DNA of 64,000 nucleotides from Talinum fruticosum (GCA_021018815.1 JAITYX010000003.1:1736001-1800000), one strand, 5' to 3'. Positions 45,027 through 56,898 are shown, numbered from the stretch's first letter. Translations and numbers: made by a program. Notes: generated from the letters alone by a model not told the origin.

Positions 45027-48000
45027 TGTAAGACCCGTAATTTTGGGTTAAATAGTTATATGAGTTAAATTAATTATTTAGCCTTAATTAAATAGAGTAG
45101 GTCGAATGACCAAGATATATACGTGGTTAGATATTCGTAAATTTATTTGAGCAAATTATTATTAGTCCGTGTAACTATAATTAGTAGCGCGTATTAATTC
45201 CTCCCTCCGAATTTTCTACCCGGACTAGCTAAATAAAAACCCGAGACCGCTTACGCCACTTTAGTTATTGCTTAGCAAAAAGGGAAAGGCGAGCTAAAAG
45301 GAGATAAAGAAGGATGAGTTGGGTCCAATAGGGGTTGAAGACCAACAACAATTAATCGGTGGAGAGAGAGAGAGAAGTAAAGAGAGGAAGGGAGAGAGAG
45401 GCCGAGCGGAACAAAAAGTACGAAGAGGGGAAAAAGCGAGAGATAGAGAGACGGGGACAAGGGAAAACAGAGGAGCGAGAGAGGGAGAGGGCCACCGCAG
45501 CGAGAAGGCGAGAGAGGGAGAGGCTCGATCACGCGGCGAGATGGGGAAGAAAAGAGAGAATCGGGGAGGGCACCGGGCATCGAACAAAGAAGGGGAGCGA
45601 GGGACTAAGATAGAATAAGAGACCGAGAGAACGAGTGGGAACCGCCGAGAGACAGAGACCACGAAGAGGAAGAGGAACGACAACCGGCGTGCACGAAAGC
45701 TGCGGCCGGCGAGCAAGGGTGGCCGAGGGAGCGAGAAAACTAGACCGAGACCGAGAGGTACGAAGCGGCGAGAGCACGAGACCAAGAGAGACAGGGACGA
45801 GAATGAGATGAAGGGGAGGGGATCCGGAACTAACTTCATTCAATCAAACAATCAAACCCTAGAATTCGAGGTGGGTGATCTCATACTCTAAACTATTAGT
45901 AATTTCGAAATTCAATTGAATTTGTTGTGAATATTAAGTATCTGTATTGCAAAAAAATTTAGTAGTTGTTTTAGATTGAATTAATAACTTAGAATGAATT
46001 TATGGAGTTGTTAGGGTTGAATCGGGACATGAGAGGATTTACTTGGGTTAAGTAGTTAAAGTTGAATTGGGAACTTTGAGGAAATTTAGTAGTTACTTGT
46101 GATCGGATTGGGAACATAGAGATTCCGATGGAGTTAGGTTAGATGGGTCAAATGAGTAGTATTGAAGTTTCGGTTAGCCACTAAGGATGAAGGAGTTGTG
46201 ACTTGTTTACGAATTATGAGTTAATTAAGCCTTAGAGATTTCTTAAAATTGCGGTATTGAGAGCTAATTGCGAATATTGGGGAATGATAATTCAAAGTAT
46301 AAAAAGGAGTATGAATTCATATTAATTGATGCATAGTTGAGGCATGGGAGTGAGAAGTGGGTGATTGTCGGGTTAATTGAGTTCAAAATATATTTAAATC
46401 CTCGATGTTGAACTAAACGTGAAGGTAAGCAAAGCTAGTGGAATTTGATTGAGGAAAGGTGATTAAGGGTTATATAATTAAGGATGGGCAAGCAAGAGTT
46501 GAATAATAACGTAGAGACATAAAATAGGAATTTGAGGTAAAGATGGGGATCTATGAGAAGTTGGGGCGGTGGAGTTAAATGGTGATTACTTGTGCTTATT
46601 GTGGTTTAGAAAAGTTTTAGTTCCTAAACTTACTAGGCTTGAAAGTGAATTAAGTTAAGGGGAATAGACTTTGGAATATAGAGGAGGAACGGGAAATTAG
46701 AATATCAAGGGAATATGCATCTATGTAGATTGATTTGTGGCATTAGTGACGAGCACGACGAGAATTACTTATATGGGAAATAGGAGACTTGCTTGAATAA
46801 GATATGGATGAATATGAGATGTTAAGTACTTGGGCGATTCCTGGAGTTAATTTGCTAGCTTGGAATGTTAAGTCATAATATAGAGATGCTTGACACATGA
46901 AGTGACTTGATTCTAAAATAGTGCTCGAAAGTTTGTTTTGAAAAGAGCTCAAATGTTTACGCAAAACAATACTTGTGTGTGATTCTTGAGAAATGCTTTT
47001 CGAACTTGAATGTGTTCTAAAGAAGCGAAACTTATTTGAGAAAGTGAATCGAATTTGAGAAAGCGAATTTATAAGGATGACATATGGTATCATACCTTCC
47101 ATTGTGATAAACCAATTGGAGAAAGTTGTTTTAAGGAGACGTGATGAATGATTAGGTGCAAACTCTTTTGAATCGACTTGGCTAGGATCATTTACCATAC
47201 CGAAGGGTTCAAACTGGGGTCCTCATTCGTGAGGATACCCGACTAGAAACTTCGAGGGAAGGGTTCTAACAGGGGTCCTGCGGTATCGGGATGCCCGATC
47301 CGAGACTTCCTAGAATATAGGTCCCGGGAGCCTTTGTTCGGGATCGCGCCGCCGGAGGAACTAAAGAAGTACTAGTTCTAGTCCATGGAAGCCCATAAAG
47401 TTGATTCAATTTTAAAATAATGTTATGAGTGTGAAACTGCATTTTAAATGATTAAAGTGTTGTGATCCATGTGTGACAAATGATTTCAAAGGATTTCATT
47501 GAAAAGTATATAGATTTGTATTATGTTACTATGCTTTTGCCGATTTCATTATTATGAGTAGTATGTGTAAAGAATTTTCATTTTAAGAGTGTGAGACTCT
47601 CCGATGAGCTTGTGGTTTGCTCACCCCACAAATTCCCCCTTTTCCCCTCCCAGGTGTTGCGGTACACCCTCAAAAGATGTGCGCGGTACTTAGCATATTC
47701 CGGACTCCGATGATTTCTGTTTGCTAAGTGATTCAAGTTGTGGACATGCATTTCTTATATTTCTAAATGTTTTACTTTGTAATTTAGTTCATATAGTTTT
47801 GTACCAGATGTGTAATGAACCATTTAGACTGTTTTAAGTTTTATCGCATGATTGGTTGGACTCCAGCGTGTGGCCGTTAAGTTGTATACTCCGAGCGTGT
47901 AGCTCATCGAGTTATATTATGGTTTTATGCAGGATTTTAAGGCTTTAAGCCTAGGGGATAGTCCTTGTTACAAACAGAACTCTGCCGAAATTTTGAGAAA

Positions 48001-48141
48001 ACTTCTAACCCTTGTGGAAAATCTCCTTCCTAACCTTTAAGTTGGATTTAGATAGCTAAGTCAATACCCGAGTGAGCCTTGGGAGTTCCTTTGAGAAACT
48101 CGACGAGGTAATACTCCTAGTGTGGGTTTTGGGGTGTTACA
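45027..48141 (-). mobile_element. Solo LTR, about 3.1 kb, same family as 34385-37602, minus orientation
   Basis: On the minus strand it starts TGTAACACCCCAAAACC and ends GGGTCTTACA. Flanks GTCAT and ATCAT form a 5-bp duplication with one mismatch. It aligns in inverted orientation with the solo LTR at 34385-37602, for example the phrase around TTTAAGGCTTTAAGCC near 47935-47952. Its purine-rich block is at 45290-45840. It sits within a tandem repeat of the host CACTA element. Confidence 0.83.
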
Positions 48142-48500
48142 ATCATCCCCAAAAACTTGTCATAAAGATAAATTTGTATCCAAATTTGTTTATTTTGATG
48201 TGGTGATGTTGGAGTGGACTCATTTATTCAATTACTAAAATTGGCATCTAAATATGTTTAGAATTTAGAGAAATAGAAATATTTATAGTTTAGGGTTTGG
48301 GGAAATAGAAAAATTTGTGGTTTAGGGTGTAAGGATCAAAATGGAGAAAATATAAAGGTGAAAATGTAAAAAATTAGAAAGGTATTTTGATATAGGGATC
48401 TCCCCAAATACTTGTCATAAAGATAAATTTGTTATCAAATTTGTTTATTTTGATGAGTTGATGTTGGGGTGGACTAATTTATCCAATTATCTAAATTTTT
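48142..48500. repeat. Tandem repeat of about 260 bp within the CACTA element
   Basis: CCCCAAAAACTTGTCATAAA at 48148 recurs as CCCCAAATACTTGTCATAAA at 48405, followed in both by GATAAATTTG and TTGTTTATTTTGATG. A further partial unit lies left of the solo LTR (TTTGGATATAGGGTCAT at 45010-45026), so the LTR landed inside the repeat. Confidence 0.75.
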
Positions 48501-48502
48501 GA

Positions 48503-49129
48503 TTTCCTTTTTGGTTGCAAGTTTGTTGTATTATACATGATCGTAAACTACAGTATATGATTTTTTGAAGTTTATGTAATGCATAACAGAATAATGAATA
48601 TTAATAAAATGTTGAGGCCATCCATTTAATTTGCTTTAACTACCCCAAGACATAACTAGAACCATAGTTCTCCTAACCTTTGTTGACTTTAGCAATGAGG
48701 TCATGTTCATTAGGCAAGACATAGAGTCTATATACGGCATGGGTCAGTCCACGAAGAATGGGAAGAGGGGTAGAGGCTTTATTGGAGAAAAAGGTGATAA
48801 CAATAGGGAATTATTGCTAGTTTTGTGATTGCTTATCACTTTTTATCCGATAAAGCCTTTACCCCTCTTTGCTTCATTCGTGGACTGGCCCATGCTGTAA
48901 ATAGACTTTATGTCTTGCTTTGTTAATCCGATCTCATTATTAAAGATAACAAGGGTCATGGAGACTCCGGTTATAGTTATGTCTTGGGGTTGTTAAAGCA
49001 AACTAAAGGGATGGCCTCAACATTTTATTCATATTAATTTGTCCTATGCATTATGTAAAACTTCAAAAAAAAAAATCATGTCTAGTTTATGATAATATAT
49101 AATACATCAAAATTGGAAGCAAAAGGAAA
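48503..49129. repeat. 627-bp hairpin (foldback) within the CACTA element
   Basis: The two arms of about 310 bp are near complements. AAAATGTTGAGGCCATCC on the left pairs with GGATGGCCTCAACATTTT on the right; CCCCAAGACATAAC pairs with GTTATGTCTTGGGG; GGGTCAGTCCACGAA pairs with TTCGTGGACTGGCCC. The loop is near 48800-48835. It may be a MITE or an internal duplication. No coding sequence is inside. Confidence 0.9.
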
Positions 49130-49959
49130 CTATATATATATATATATATTCTCTTACACAACGAATATAGGGAAAAAGTTGTATAAGCATATATATTTAA
49201 AGAGATAGAAATTTAAACAATGAGAAACTAGTAATAATTGACAATTGTTATCACCTTTTGTTTCCATTTGACTTCTCTACCCTTCCGCCCTTCTTTATGG
49301 ATAAGTAACATCATCTTTTTTGTTTTTCATATAGTTTGATAAATAACATGCTTAATTGTGTATAATTGTGCTTATTTTTCTTACCAATCCAAGCTTTCCG
49401 TAAACGCATTTTTATAAGCATAGAGACCCGTTGAAAAATCTGTACATAACAAGTTATCCTAGGGCACGGTACATGCATAAATGTGCGTATATTGCTTAGG
49501 ATATTTAGCTTGGTATGTATAGGTTTTTGGATTGTTCGTGTTAGACAGTTTGAAAATAATATGATAATAGGTCGTGTGGCTATTATAATCTTATCATAAA
49601 TTTGACAAAGTATCACGGTGCTCATTTTCCCTTTTATTCTTTGGGTGTAATTATGATGACGATGGGTTTGATGTGTGTATCTCTACTTATGTTACCATAC
49701 AATTAAGTAAGGATATACCCATTAGTCACTTCGTTTTCGTATGTTATACTTGAAGGACTAAGGGAAATGGTACCGAATTATGTCAAATGTATGATAAGAT
49801 TTTGCTACACGATCTAGGGTCATATTATTCTTGAATGGGTTTAGCACCATCTATCCCTCGCAGAAGGACCATAGGCTCATGTCATATTATTTGTGTGTAA
49901 GTATGTATTTATCGAACTATATGTAGTGAATTACTTCTCGTGTTTATAGGTAAGGTATG
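49130..49959. other. CACTA internal DNA without recognised genes
   Basis: Contains a short TA repeat (49131-49150) and AT-rich sequence. A minus-strand ORF at 49311-49625 has no recognisable features. Confidence 0.5.
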
Positions 49960-51725
49960 GATTGAGCGTGGGTTTATAGTGATAGGAGGAGTGTATAATG
50001 TCGTGATGGTGTTCACAACTTCCTAGAGATTACCGTCGAACATGCTGCCAAATTACGAGAACAATCCACATTCTGTCCGTGTTTAAGTGTTTCAACTCCG
50101 TAAGATTGCCCCTAAGGTTGTAAGAGGTCAATTATGTCGGTATGGGTTTGACTTAACTTATAAGGTGTGGGTATGGCATGGGGAGGAGGAGTCGTTAGTG
50201 AATAATGTTGTACGAGAGGAAGATGAAGGGTATGACGAAAATGAAGCCAACGAGTAGTATGGAATTAGAAGATCGACCTGAAAATCTAGTTCGTGGAGTA
50301 GAACGTGAGTTAGTCGATGAACCACACGTATTGGAGTAATTGTTAGCCGATTCAGAGAAGCCTCTTTACCCGGGGTGTGATAAATATACCCGTTTATCAG
50401 CTATGTTGAGGTTGATGAACTTAAAAACAGCTAATGGTTGGAGTGAAAAAGTTTCACGGACTTGCTAAGTGTGCTCAATGATATACTCCCGTAAGGCAAT
50501 GTCCTTCCCTGCCGTACATATGAGGCGAAGAGGATGTTGTGTCCTATGGGCCCAATGATTTCATATTGTACCAAAAACAACATGCACATACACACGAATA
50601 TCTTAAGTGTGGTGTACCTTGATACAAAATGAAATACATCGATGGGGAGAGTGTTGAGGGACCTCCCGCAAAGGTGTTGTGGTACCTGTCGATAATACCA
50701 AGGTTTAAGCGCTTGTTTCAAGTGCAATTGATGCCAAGAACTTGACGTGGCATGTTGACGAAAGAGTCCGTGATGACAAGCTACGTGACCTTGTCGATTC
50801 TCCTCAATGGAAGAAGATCAATTCATTGTCCCGAATTTGGTAGGGAAGCATGGAATCTACGCTCGGGTCTTTGTACGGACAGAATAAACCCCCACGGTGA
50901 CCTAAGTAGCAAGCACAACTGTTGGCCCGTTCTTTTGGTTATCTACAACCTACCGTCGTCGTTGTGTATGAAGCGTAAGTACATTATGTTGTTAATGCTC
51001 ATTTTTGGGCCTAAATAGCTGGGAAATGATATAGATGTGTACTTGGTGCCTTTTGTTGAAGATTTTAAGCTTTTGTGGGATGAAGGTGTTTCAGTTTATG
51101 ATGCATAACATCAAGAGCAATTTACATTACGAGCTATGATCTTCACCACAATCAATGACTTCCCGCGTGCAGGGAACTTGTCCGGATACACCGTCAAAGG
51201 CCACAAGGCATGCCCCATTTGTGCAAAGGGTACTTGCTCCTATCAACTTAAGCATGAAAAAAGACGGTCTATCTCGGACATCGAAAGTTGCTTCCCTTTT
51301 CCCATCAATATCGTAAAAAAGAAGGCTTTCAATAGTAAAATCGAGATGAATTATGCTCCAACTCCATTAACAGGACATCAAATATATGACCAAGTGAAGG
51401 ATCTTGATGTGGAGTTCGGCAAGCCATACCGACGTCAATTCAAAAACGGTGCGTGGAAAAAGAGATCAATATTTTTTGATCTTCCATATTGGGAAGAGTT
51501 GTATGTGAGACAGTCTTGATACAATGCATATAGAGAAAAACGTCCGTGAAAGTCTCAATGACACTATTTTGAACATACTGGGGAAGACCAAGGACGAAAA
51601 GAAAGCACGAATCGATATGTGGGAAATGGGAATACGGGAGTAATTAGCATCACAACTAAAGGGAAAAAGAATATATTTGCCTCCGGTGTCTTATACATTG
51701 AGTAGAAGGGAAAACGACGCTTGTG
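49960..51725 (+). pseudogene. CACTA Tnp2-type transposase, N-terminal and Transposase_21 region, decayed
   Basis: A Transpos_assoc-like N-terminus is present in shifted frames: FLEITVEHAAKLREQSTFCP at 50027, then VVRGQLCRYGFDLTYKVWVW near 50110-50175. The Transposase_21 region follows: WSEKSFTDLL-like sequence at 50440, WPVLLVIYNLPSSLCMKRKY (50920-50980), GNDIDVYLVPFVEDFKLLWD (51020-51080), INDFPRAGNLSGYTVKGHKA (51150-51215) and CPICAKGT. The end reads MHIEKNVRESLNDTI and IYLPPVSYTLSRRENDAC, where the insertion at 51726 cuts it. The enzyme would cut and join element ends. Multiple stops and frameshifts show it is inactive. Confidence 0.88.
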
Positions 51726-53792
51726 TGTGTTAGCTTGTCGTTCAGCTACAAATTAAACCACTACTTAGGTTTATAATAAATAATATAGCATAGGGAAGTA
51801 GGGATCGAATCCACGAGTAAAGATATAATAACATGCAAGCTTTAATCTAATTAAATTTACTACTCTTAAAAACAAAATAGAAAATATAAATTAAAAAAAA
51901 ATCAATAACTAAAAATCATAGAAAATTATCTAACAATTAAATAAATAATTTATACATAATAAAAAAATATTATAACCTAGAAATATTTTTGTATATTTTT
52001 TTAGAATAATTAAAATAGAAAACTAAAGCAAAAAATAAACAAATTCTAAAACAGAAAATTAAATAACTAAAACTCTGCACTAAATTAATTACGAAAATAA
52101 ATACTATTATTACCTAGAATATTAATACTAATGTTCTAGACCTAACCAGACCCTAAAAATATAAAAATAAAATTTAAAACCGAATTTACGAAATTATTTA
52201 ATTAAAAATCTACAGATAATTAAATTCAAGAATTAAATCTGAAAAATTATCAAATAAATTACAAAAATTCTAAAATTTAATCACATTAAACTAGGACTCT
52301 ATTTAGACCCTAAAAGAAGATGAAACACAAAAAATAATAAAGGAAACTATTTTAAAACTAATTTCTAACAAACTGACTCATAAATAATAAAAGCTGACTG
52401 AAAAATAATCTAAAAATTAAAATATATAAAGACTCAAAATAAAATTAAAATAAAATTCCTAAAACTAACCTAAAAGACTGTTATTCAGGGGGAGTAACGA
52501 AATTAATAATAAAAGATTGTAACTTTGTAAATAAAAATTATTATACTAAAGAAAACTACTAAAAAGCAAATAAATAATTATCGAAGATATCAAATTTGTA
52601 AAAAATACTTAGTATAATCTATATCTACCATGCAAATTATTATTTATCATTAACACATAAATTAATCTACCCATGAGCTAAACTATAGAAAATACCAGAT
52701 TTTCCCCATTTTTCCTTAGTTATTAGTTTACTTAGGCCTAGTCCTAATATAAACCCTACTAATATTGATAACCCTAACACTAGCACTAGAATTTAATCAA
52801 ATTAGAGCATTAAGTATGAGAAAAAATCATCTAGCACCTAGTAACCAATCTGCTAGCAAATTGATTTAAAAAGGATCTATGATAATTTCCCAATTAAAAG
52901 AGACGGGTTTGAGCCATCCATGATTAAATAGGGTGATACTTACGTCTAAAAGACCAAGCCATTACGTGCTTAAACCCTTTTAAACTATCATATGAATTTA
53001 TATAAAACTAATTAACGTGCACTCTAATTAATTAGACATACAAACATAAACGTTAAGAACAAATTATCAAAGAATCATGGACAAAATCAATAAGACAATA
53101 AAGATCGAAATTTTATTTCAAAATAAATAATTTAACATGGTTTCAAATAGATTATACTAAGTATAAAAAGATTACTCAAACATAATATAATTTGGGACAC
53201 ATAAACTAAATAAAAATATCATCTTTAATATTAAAATAACAATAAAAATAGAGTCTTTAAATAAAAATTACAATAATAATAATAATAATACCATAATAAT
53301 CCTTGCCATGGTGATGATGGTTAAGAATATGATGATGATTAGATGAGTGATGATGATGGCGTGAGATAGTTATGAGGCAGCAAGAGGTGAAGAGAAGATG
53401 GGTGTTGATGAGCAGCAGCGGGGTGGTTGCCCGTGAGGGGCTAGGTCATTTTATAGTGATTCGTCTCTCTTCTCTTCCAAGTTTCCTTTTTCTCATGCAA
53501 CTCTAAGGAGGAGTCCTAGTGGGTTTAGGATTATGATTATCTTCACTGTACACTTGAAATTAAGATTTTATAAAATAAATATTTTATGACACATTATTTT
53601 TATGGACCGACTTCATATCTTTTCTTAAACGCTTGTCGGTAGCTAAAAACCTATTTTAACGTCTTTCCTTTTCTTCCCCTCTTTATTCGATACTTACCTA
53701 AAAATAGACAAAATAGGATAAATTAGATAAAATAAACTATATAATATAAACTAAATAACTACTAAAAATACGTACAAAATACGACTTAACGA
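51726..53792. mobile_element. AT-rich insertion interrupting the transposase gene (solo-LTR-like)
   Basis: Transposase coding sequence stops at DAC (51711-51725) and resumes at ETLKKLKVPQGYSSNISR (53798). Flanks are TTGTG and GTGTG, a 4-5-bp duplication. The insert starts TGTGTTAGC and ends CTTAACGA. Near its start it carries AGTAGGGATCGAATCCACGA, a phrase I associate with LTRs of some plant retrotransposons. It has no genes and is very AT-rich, with an AAT microsatellite near 53273-53290. It is probably a solo LTR with altered ends; the class is uncertain. Confidence 0.6.
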
Positions 53793-55145
53793 GTGTGAGA
53801 CATTAAAGAAACTCAAAGTGCCACAAGGATATTCTTCAAACATTAGTAGACTCGTTTCGATGTGTGATTATAGACTACCCGGTCTTAAATTTCATGATTG
53901 TTATGCTTTGATGCAACAAATATTACCGAGATGTTATCCGAGCCACGATGCCGAAACATGTCGGACAGTTGATCGGAAGACTTTGCTTCTTCTTCAATGC
54001 AATATGTAGCAAAGTCGTTGATTTGGAGAAATTGGATGATCTTCAATACGGCGTGATCGTTATATTGTGCCAACTTGAGATGTACTTCCCACCTTCTTTT
54101 TTGATATCATAGTGCACCTAGTTGTCCATTTGGTGAGAGAAGTGCGATTCTATGGGCCGATTTTTACCGATGGATGTACCCTTTTGAACGTTTTATGAAA
54201 ATTCTCAAAGGGTATGTTAGAAACCGGTACCTACCGAAAGCGTGCATTGTTGAGGCATACACAACCGAGGAGTATGTCGAGTTACGCCGTAAATACTACC
54301 CCCAAATGGAAGTTGTTGGTATTCCAAAATATCGATTTATGGGGAAGATTTGTGGGCGGGGAAACTAGGGCCAACATTTCTAACAATTAGTTGGGATATA
54401 AGGGATCATGCACATCTTTATATTCTGCAAATCAGCGATAAAGTGCAGCTATTCATTGATGAGCACAAATCCCTCACAAGGAGACAGATCGCAGGAAAAA
54501 ATGAGACTTGGGTACTAACACATCATAATCGCACATTTGTTAAGTGGTTTAGAGATATAGTCATCACTAGCCAATTAGAATAATCACAAGAACATATCTC
54601 GTAAACATTAGTAAGCTTGGTTAGAGGGTCGCAGTTGGAAGTCATATCTTACCGTGGGTATGACATCAATGGATACTTTTTCTACACAAAGAGCCGGGAC
54701 AATAGGAGCACCTCGCAAAATAGTGGGGTCACATTGGAGGCTCATGCAGTTCATGTTTCTAGCTCCAATGACAAAAATCCCATTGTAGCTAAAATGTCAT
54801 ATTACGGAGTCATTGAGGAGATGTGGGAGGTAGACTATGTTGACTTCCATCAGCCAATTTTTCGGTGCAAATGGGTTGACAATAATAACGATGTATCGAG
54901 TTGATGAGATGGGATTCACGATCGTCGATCTCACAAGAGAAGGGCCTAAAGGGTGATCAATTCATTATGACATCCGAAGAAAGACAAGTGTTCTATGTTG
55001 ATGACCCGACCAATGATAAGTGATTTACTATTCTTCAAAGGAAGAGGCACGTTGCTTGTCAAAAATGTATGCGAGTTTATTAAGGAGACCCCACCCTTCT
55101 CTTTGAGAATGCTTGTAAAAAATGAGGATGCCAATTTTAAATAGT
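53793..55145 (+). pseudogene. CACTA transposase C-terminal region with DUF4218- and DUF4216-like domains
   Basis: After the insertion the plus strand continues KLKVPQGYSSNISRLVSM and GLKFHDCYALMQQILP (53805-53930), then a DUF4218-type stretch (WMYPFERFMKILKGYVRNR, 54170-54230; IVEAYTTEEYVEL). A DUF4216-type stretch follows (VISYRGYDINGYFFYTKSRD, 54640-54700; DFHQPIFRCKWVDNN, 54845-54890). This order is standard for Tnp2 proteins of plant CACTA elements. Frameshifts separate the blocks. Confidence 0.85.
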
Positions 55146-55329
55146 TGTATTTAAGGGTTGACCATTAAGAGGGCATATATATTGAAGATAAATCCAAAGG
55201 AGGGGGAAAGGGCATAAACTATATAATTATATCAATTTGGTAAGAACATTATTGTATAACAATTTTTATTCCAGAGGATATCCATATTGTTGTTTGTTTT
55301 AGAAACTACAGCTCGCTTTTCATTATTTT

Positions 55330-55860
55330 TGACTTATAGTATTCATATAACGGATCATTGTTCGATGAGGATCAAAATAAGGACTAAGTTGTCCAATGGA
55401 AGGGTAGAATGCTTTTTCGGTTGAGAAGCGGAAGTTGAGATTAGTGATCAATGTTAGTTTTGATTTCCTTTCCTATTTTATAATCGTTCTATGTTTGTTA
55501 TGTTTCTTATAGAGAATTTGTTGCTTTAGGTACCTGAATTTTGTAGAAGATCATTGTTCGATGAGGGTCAAAAGTCCTAAGCTTTTTCAGGTAATGTTTC
55601 TAGTGGATAATGATTGTTTTAACACTTTTCTCAGTTTTGGTCGCTAATCTTAGCTCTCGCTTATCAACAAGGAATTTTTTCATATAAATTCAGATGAAGT
55701 AATTTATACCACAAAGTTCCTTGTTGAGAAGCGGGAGCGAGAATAGCGACGAAATGTTAGCGTTGATGTCGCTTTCTAATTTATGATCCTTCTGTGGATA
55801 AGTTGTTGCTTAATGTTTTCCTCGGTTTTAATGTGGACAAGAACTCCATGTAATGTATTC
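55330..55860. repeat. Diverged direct repeat and small hairpin near the CACTA right end
   Basis: GTTGAGAAGCGGAAGTTGAG near 55418 recurs as GTTGAGAAGCGGGAGCGAG near 55722, with similar flanks. Within it, 55640-55750 is a 111-bp hairpin: GTCGCTAATCTTAGCTCTCG pairs with CGGGAGCGAGAATAGCGAC. It may take part in the element's subterminal structure. Confidence 0.65.
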
Positions 55861-55930
55861 ATGAGAGGAGCATCACTTTGGGACAATGACAAAGGAAATA
55901 GAGGTTGTTGGTGAGATGTCCTATTTGTGT

Positions 55931-56335
55931 ATTCCTTTTTAGTACTTACGTCAAAAAGTTCATCTCTTTCTCTTGAAACTTTGTGGTTTAAATAATTTCA
56001 ATATTTATGTCAAATGGTTCATCTCTATTTACCCAAATTTATGATTTTTAGTAGATCAAGTTACGTGCTTCTCTTTATGAATATATTGCTTGCTTGGAGT
56101 TTATGCATTGGTAGCGTGGGCAGCAAATATGATGTATATATGTTGTCCAGGCTATCGATACAATAACTCCAAGCAAACAATATCGTCATAAAGTCAATCA
56201 CATAACTAAATCTACTACAAAAGCATGAATTTGGGTAAATAGAGATTTTCCTTTGACATAAACATTGAAATCAGTTTATACGACAAAGTTTCAAGATGAG
56301 AGATGAACTTTTTGACATAAATACTAAAAGAAGAG
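55931..56335. repeat. 405-bp hairpin near the CACTA right end
   Basis: The arms are inverted copies with few mismatches. GTCAAAAAGTTCATCTCT (left) pairs with AGATGAACTTTTTGAC (right), CTATTTACCCAAATT pairs with AATTTGGGTAAATAG, and TTGCTTGGAGTTTAT pairs with ATAACTCCAAGCAAA. The apex is near 56130. Confidence 0.88.
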
Positions 56336-56898
56336 TACTCTTTGTATTATAGTTCACATCATCTGTAATATATTCTTTGCTGAAATGATAGTGAAATATG
56401 GAATTGTGTTGTTGAAGTTGTTAAAGAGGGAACTTGTTGTGTTTGTAGTAAGTGGAAAATTTTTGCCAATATTAGAACAATTGAGGCTATTGGTTGTTAC
56501 TATGTAAATTCGATGTATTTTGTAGTGTATTTTGTACGGGGATACGGAAAAACAAAAAAAAATTTTAAAAAATTTCGAGCTATGACGATAATTGTTGCAT
56601 AAGAACCATCGTCATATGTCATAGCTTAAACATTTTGGTAGAACGGGATGATTTATGCCAGTAAGAACCGTCATCATATGTTAACCTATTACTACGATTC
56701 TTGTGAAAAAACCATAGTAATAGTTCGTATATGATGACGGTTCTCTACAAGAACCATCATCATATGTTCTCTTTTACTAAGGTTTTAAACCGTAATAAAA
56801 GATGCTATATACAACGACAATCACATAAACGACGCTAGATAACCATTGTTAAAGGTCATTTTTAATCGTAGTTAAAAGTTGTTCATGTAGTAGTGTTC

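Larger units (their letters stand above)
44174..56895 (+). mobile_element. Large CACTA element, 12.7 kb, with Tnp2-type transposase relic and nested insertions
   Basis: Termini are CACTACTACGGATATGAC (left) and GTTCATGTAGTAGTG (right), flanked by the 3-bp duplication TTC (44171-44173 and 56896-56898). Subterminal repeats such as GACGATGGTTCTT and AAGAACCGTCGTCAT occur at 44300-44370 and 56575-56780. Inside are a plus-strand transposase (49960-55145), a solo LTR (45027-48141), a hairpin (48503-49129), an insertion (51726-53792) and another hairpin (55931-56335). The core size without the LTR and the 2.07-kb insertion is about 7.5 kb, normal for an autonomous CACTA, but the transposase is broken. 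Confidence 0.9.

Noticed and set aside
45272..45843. ORFs up to 181 codons on both strands
   Set aside because: This is the matching biased block of the second solo LTR; the length comes from composition.
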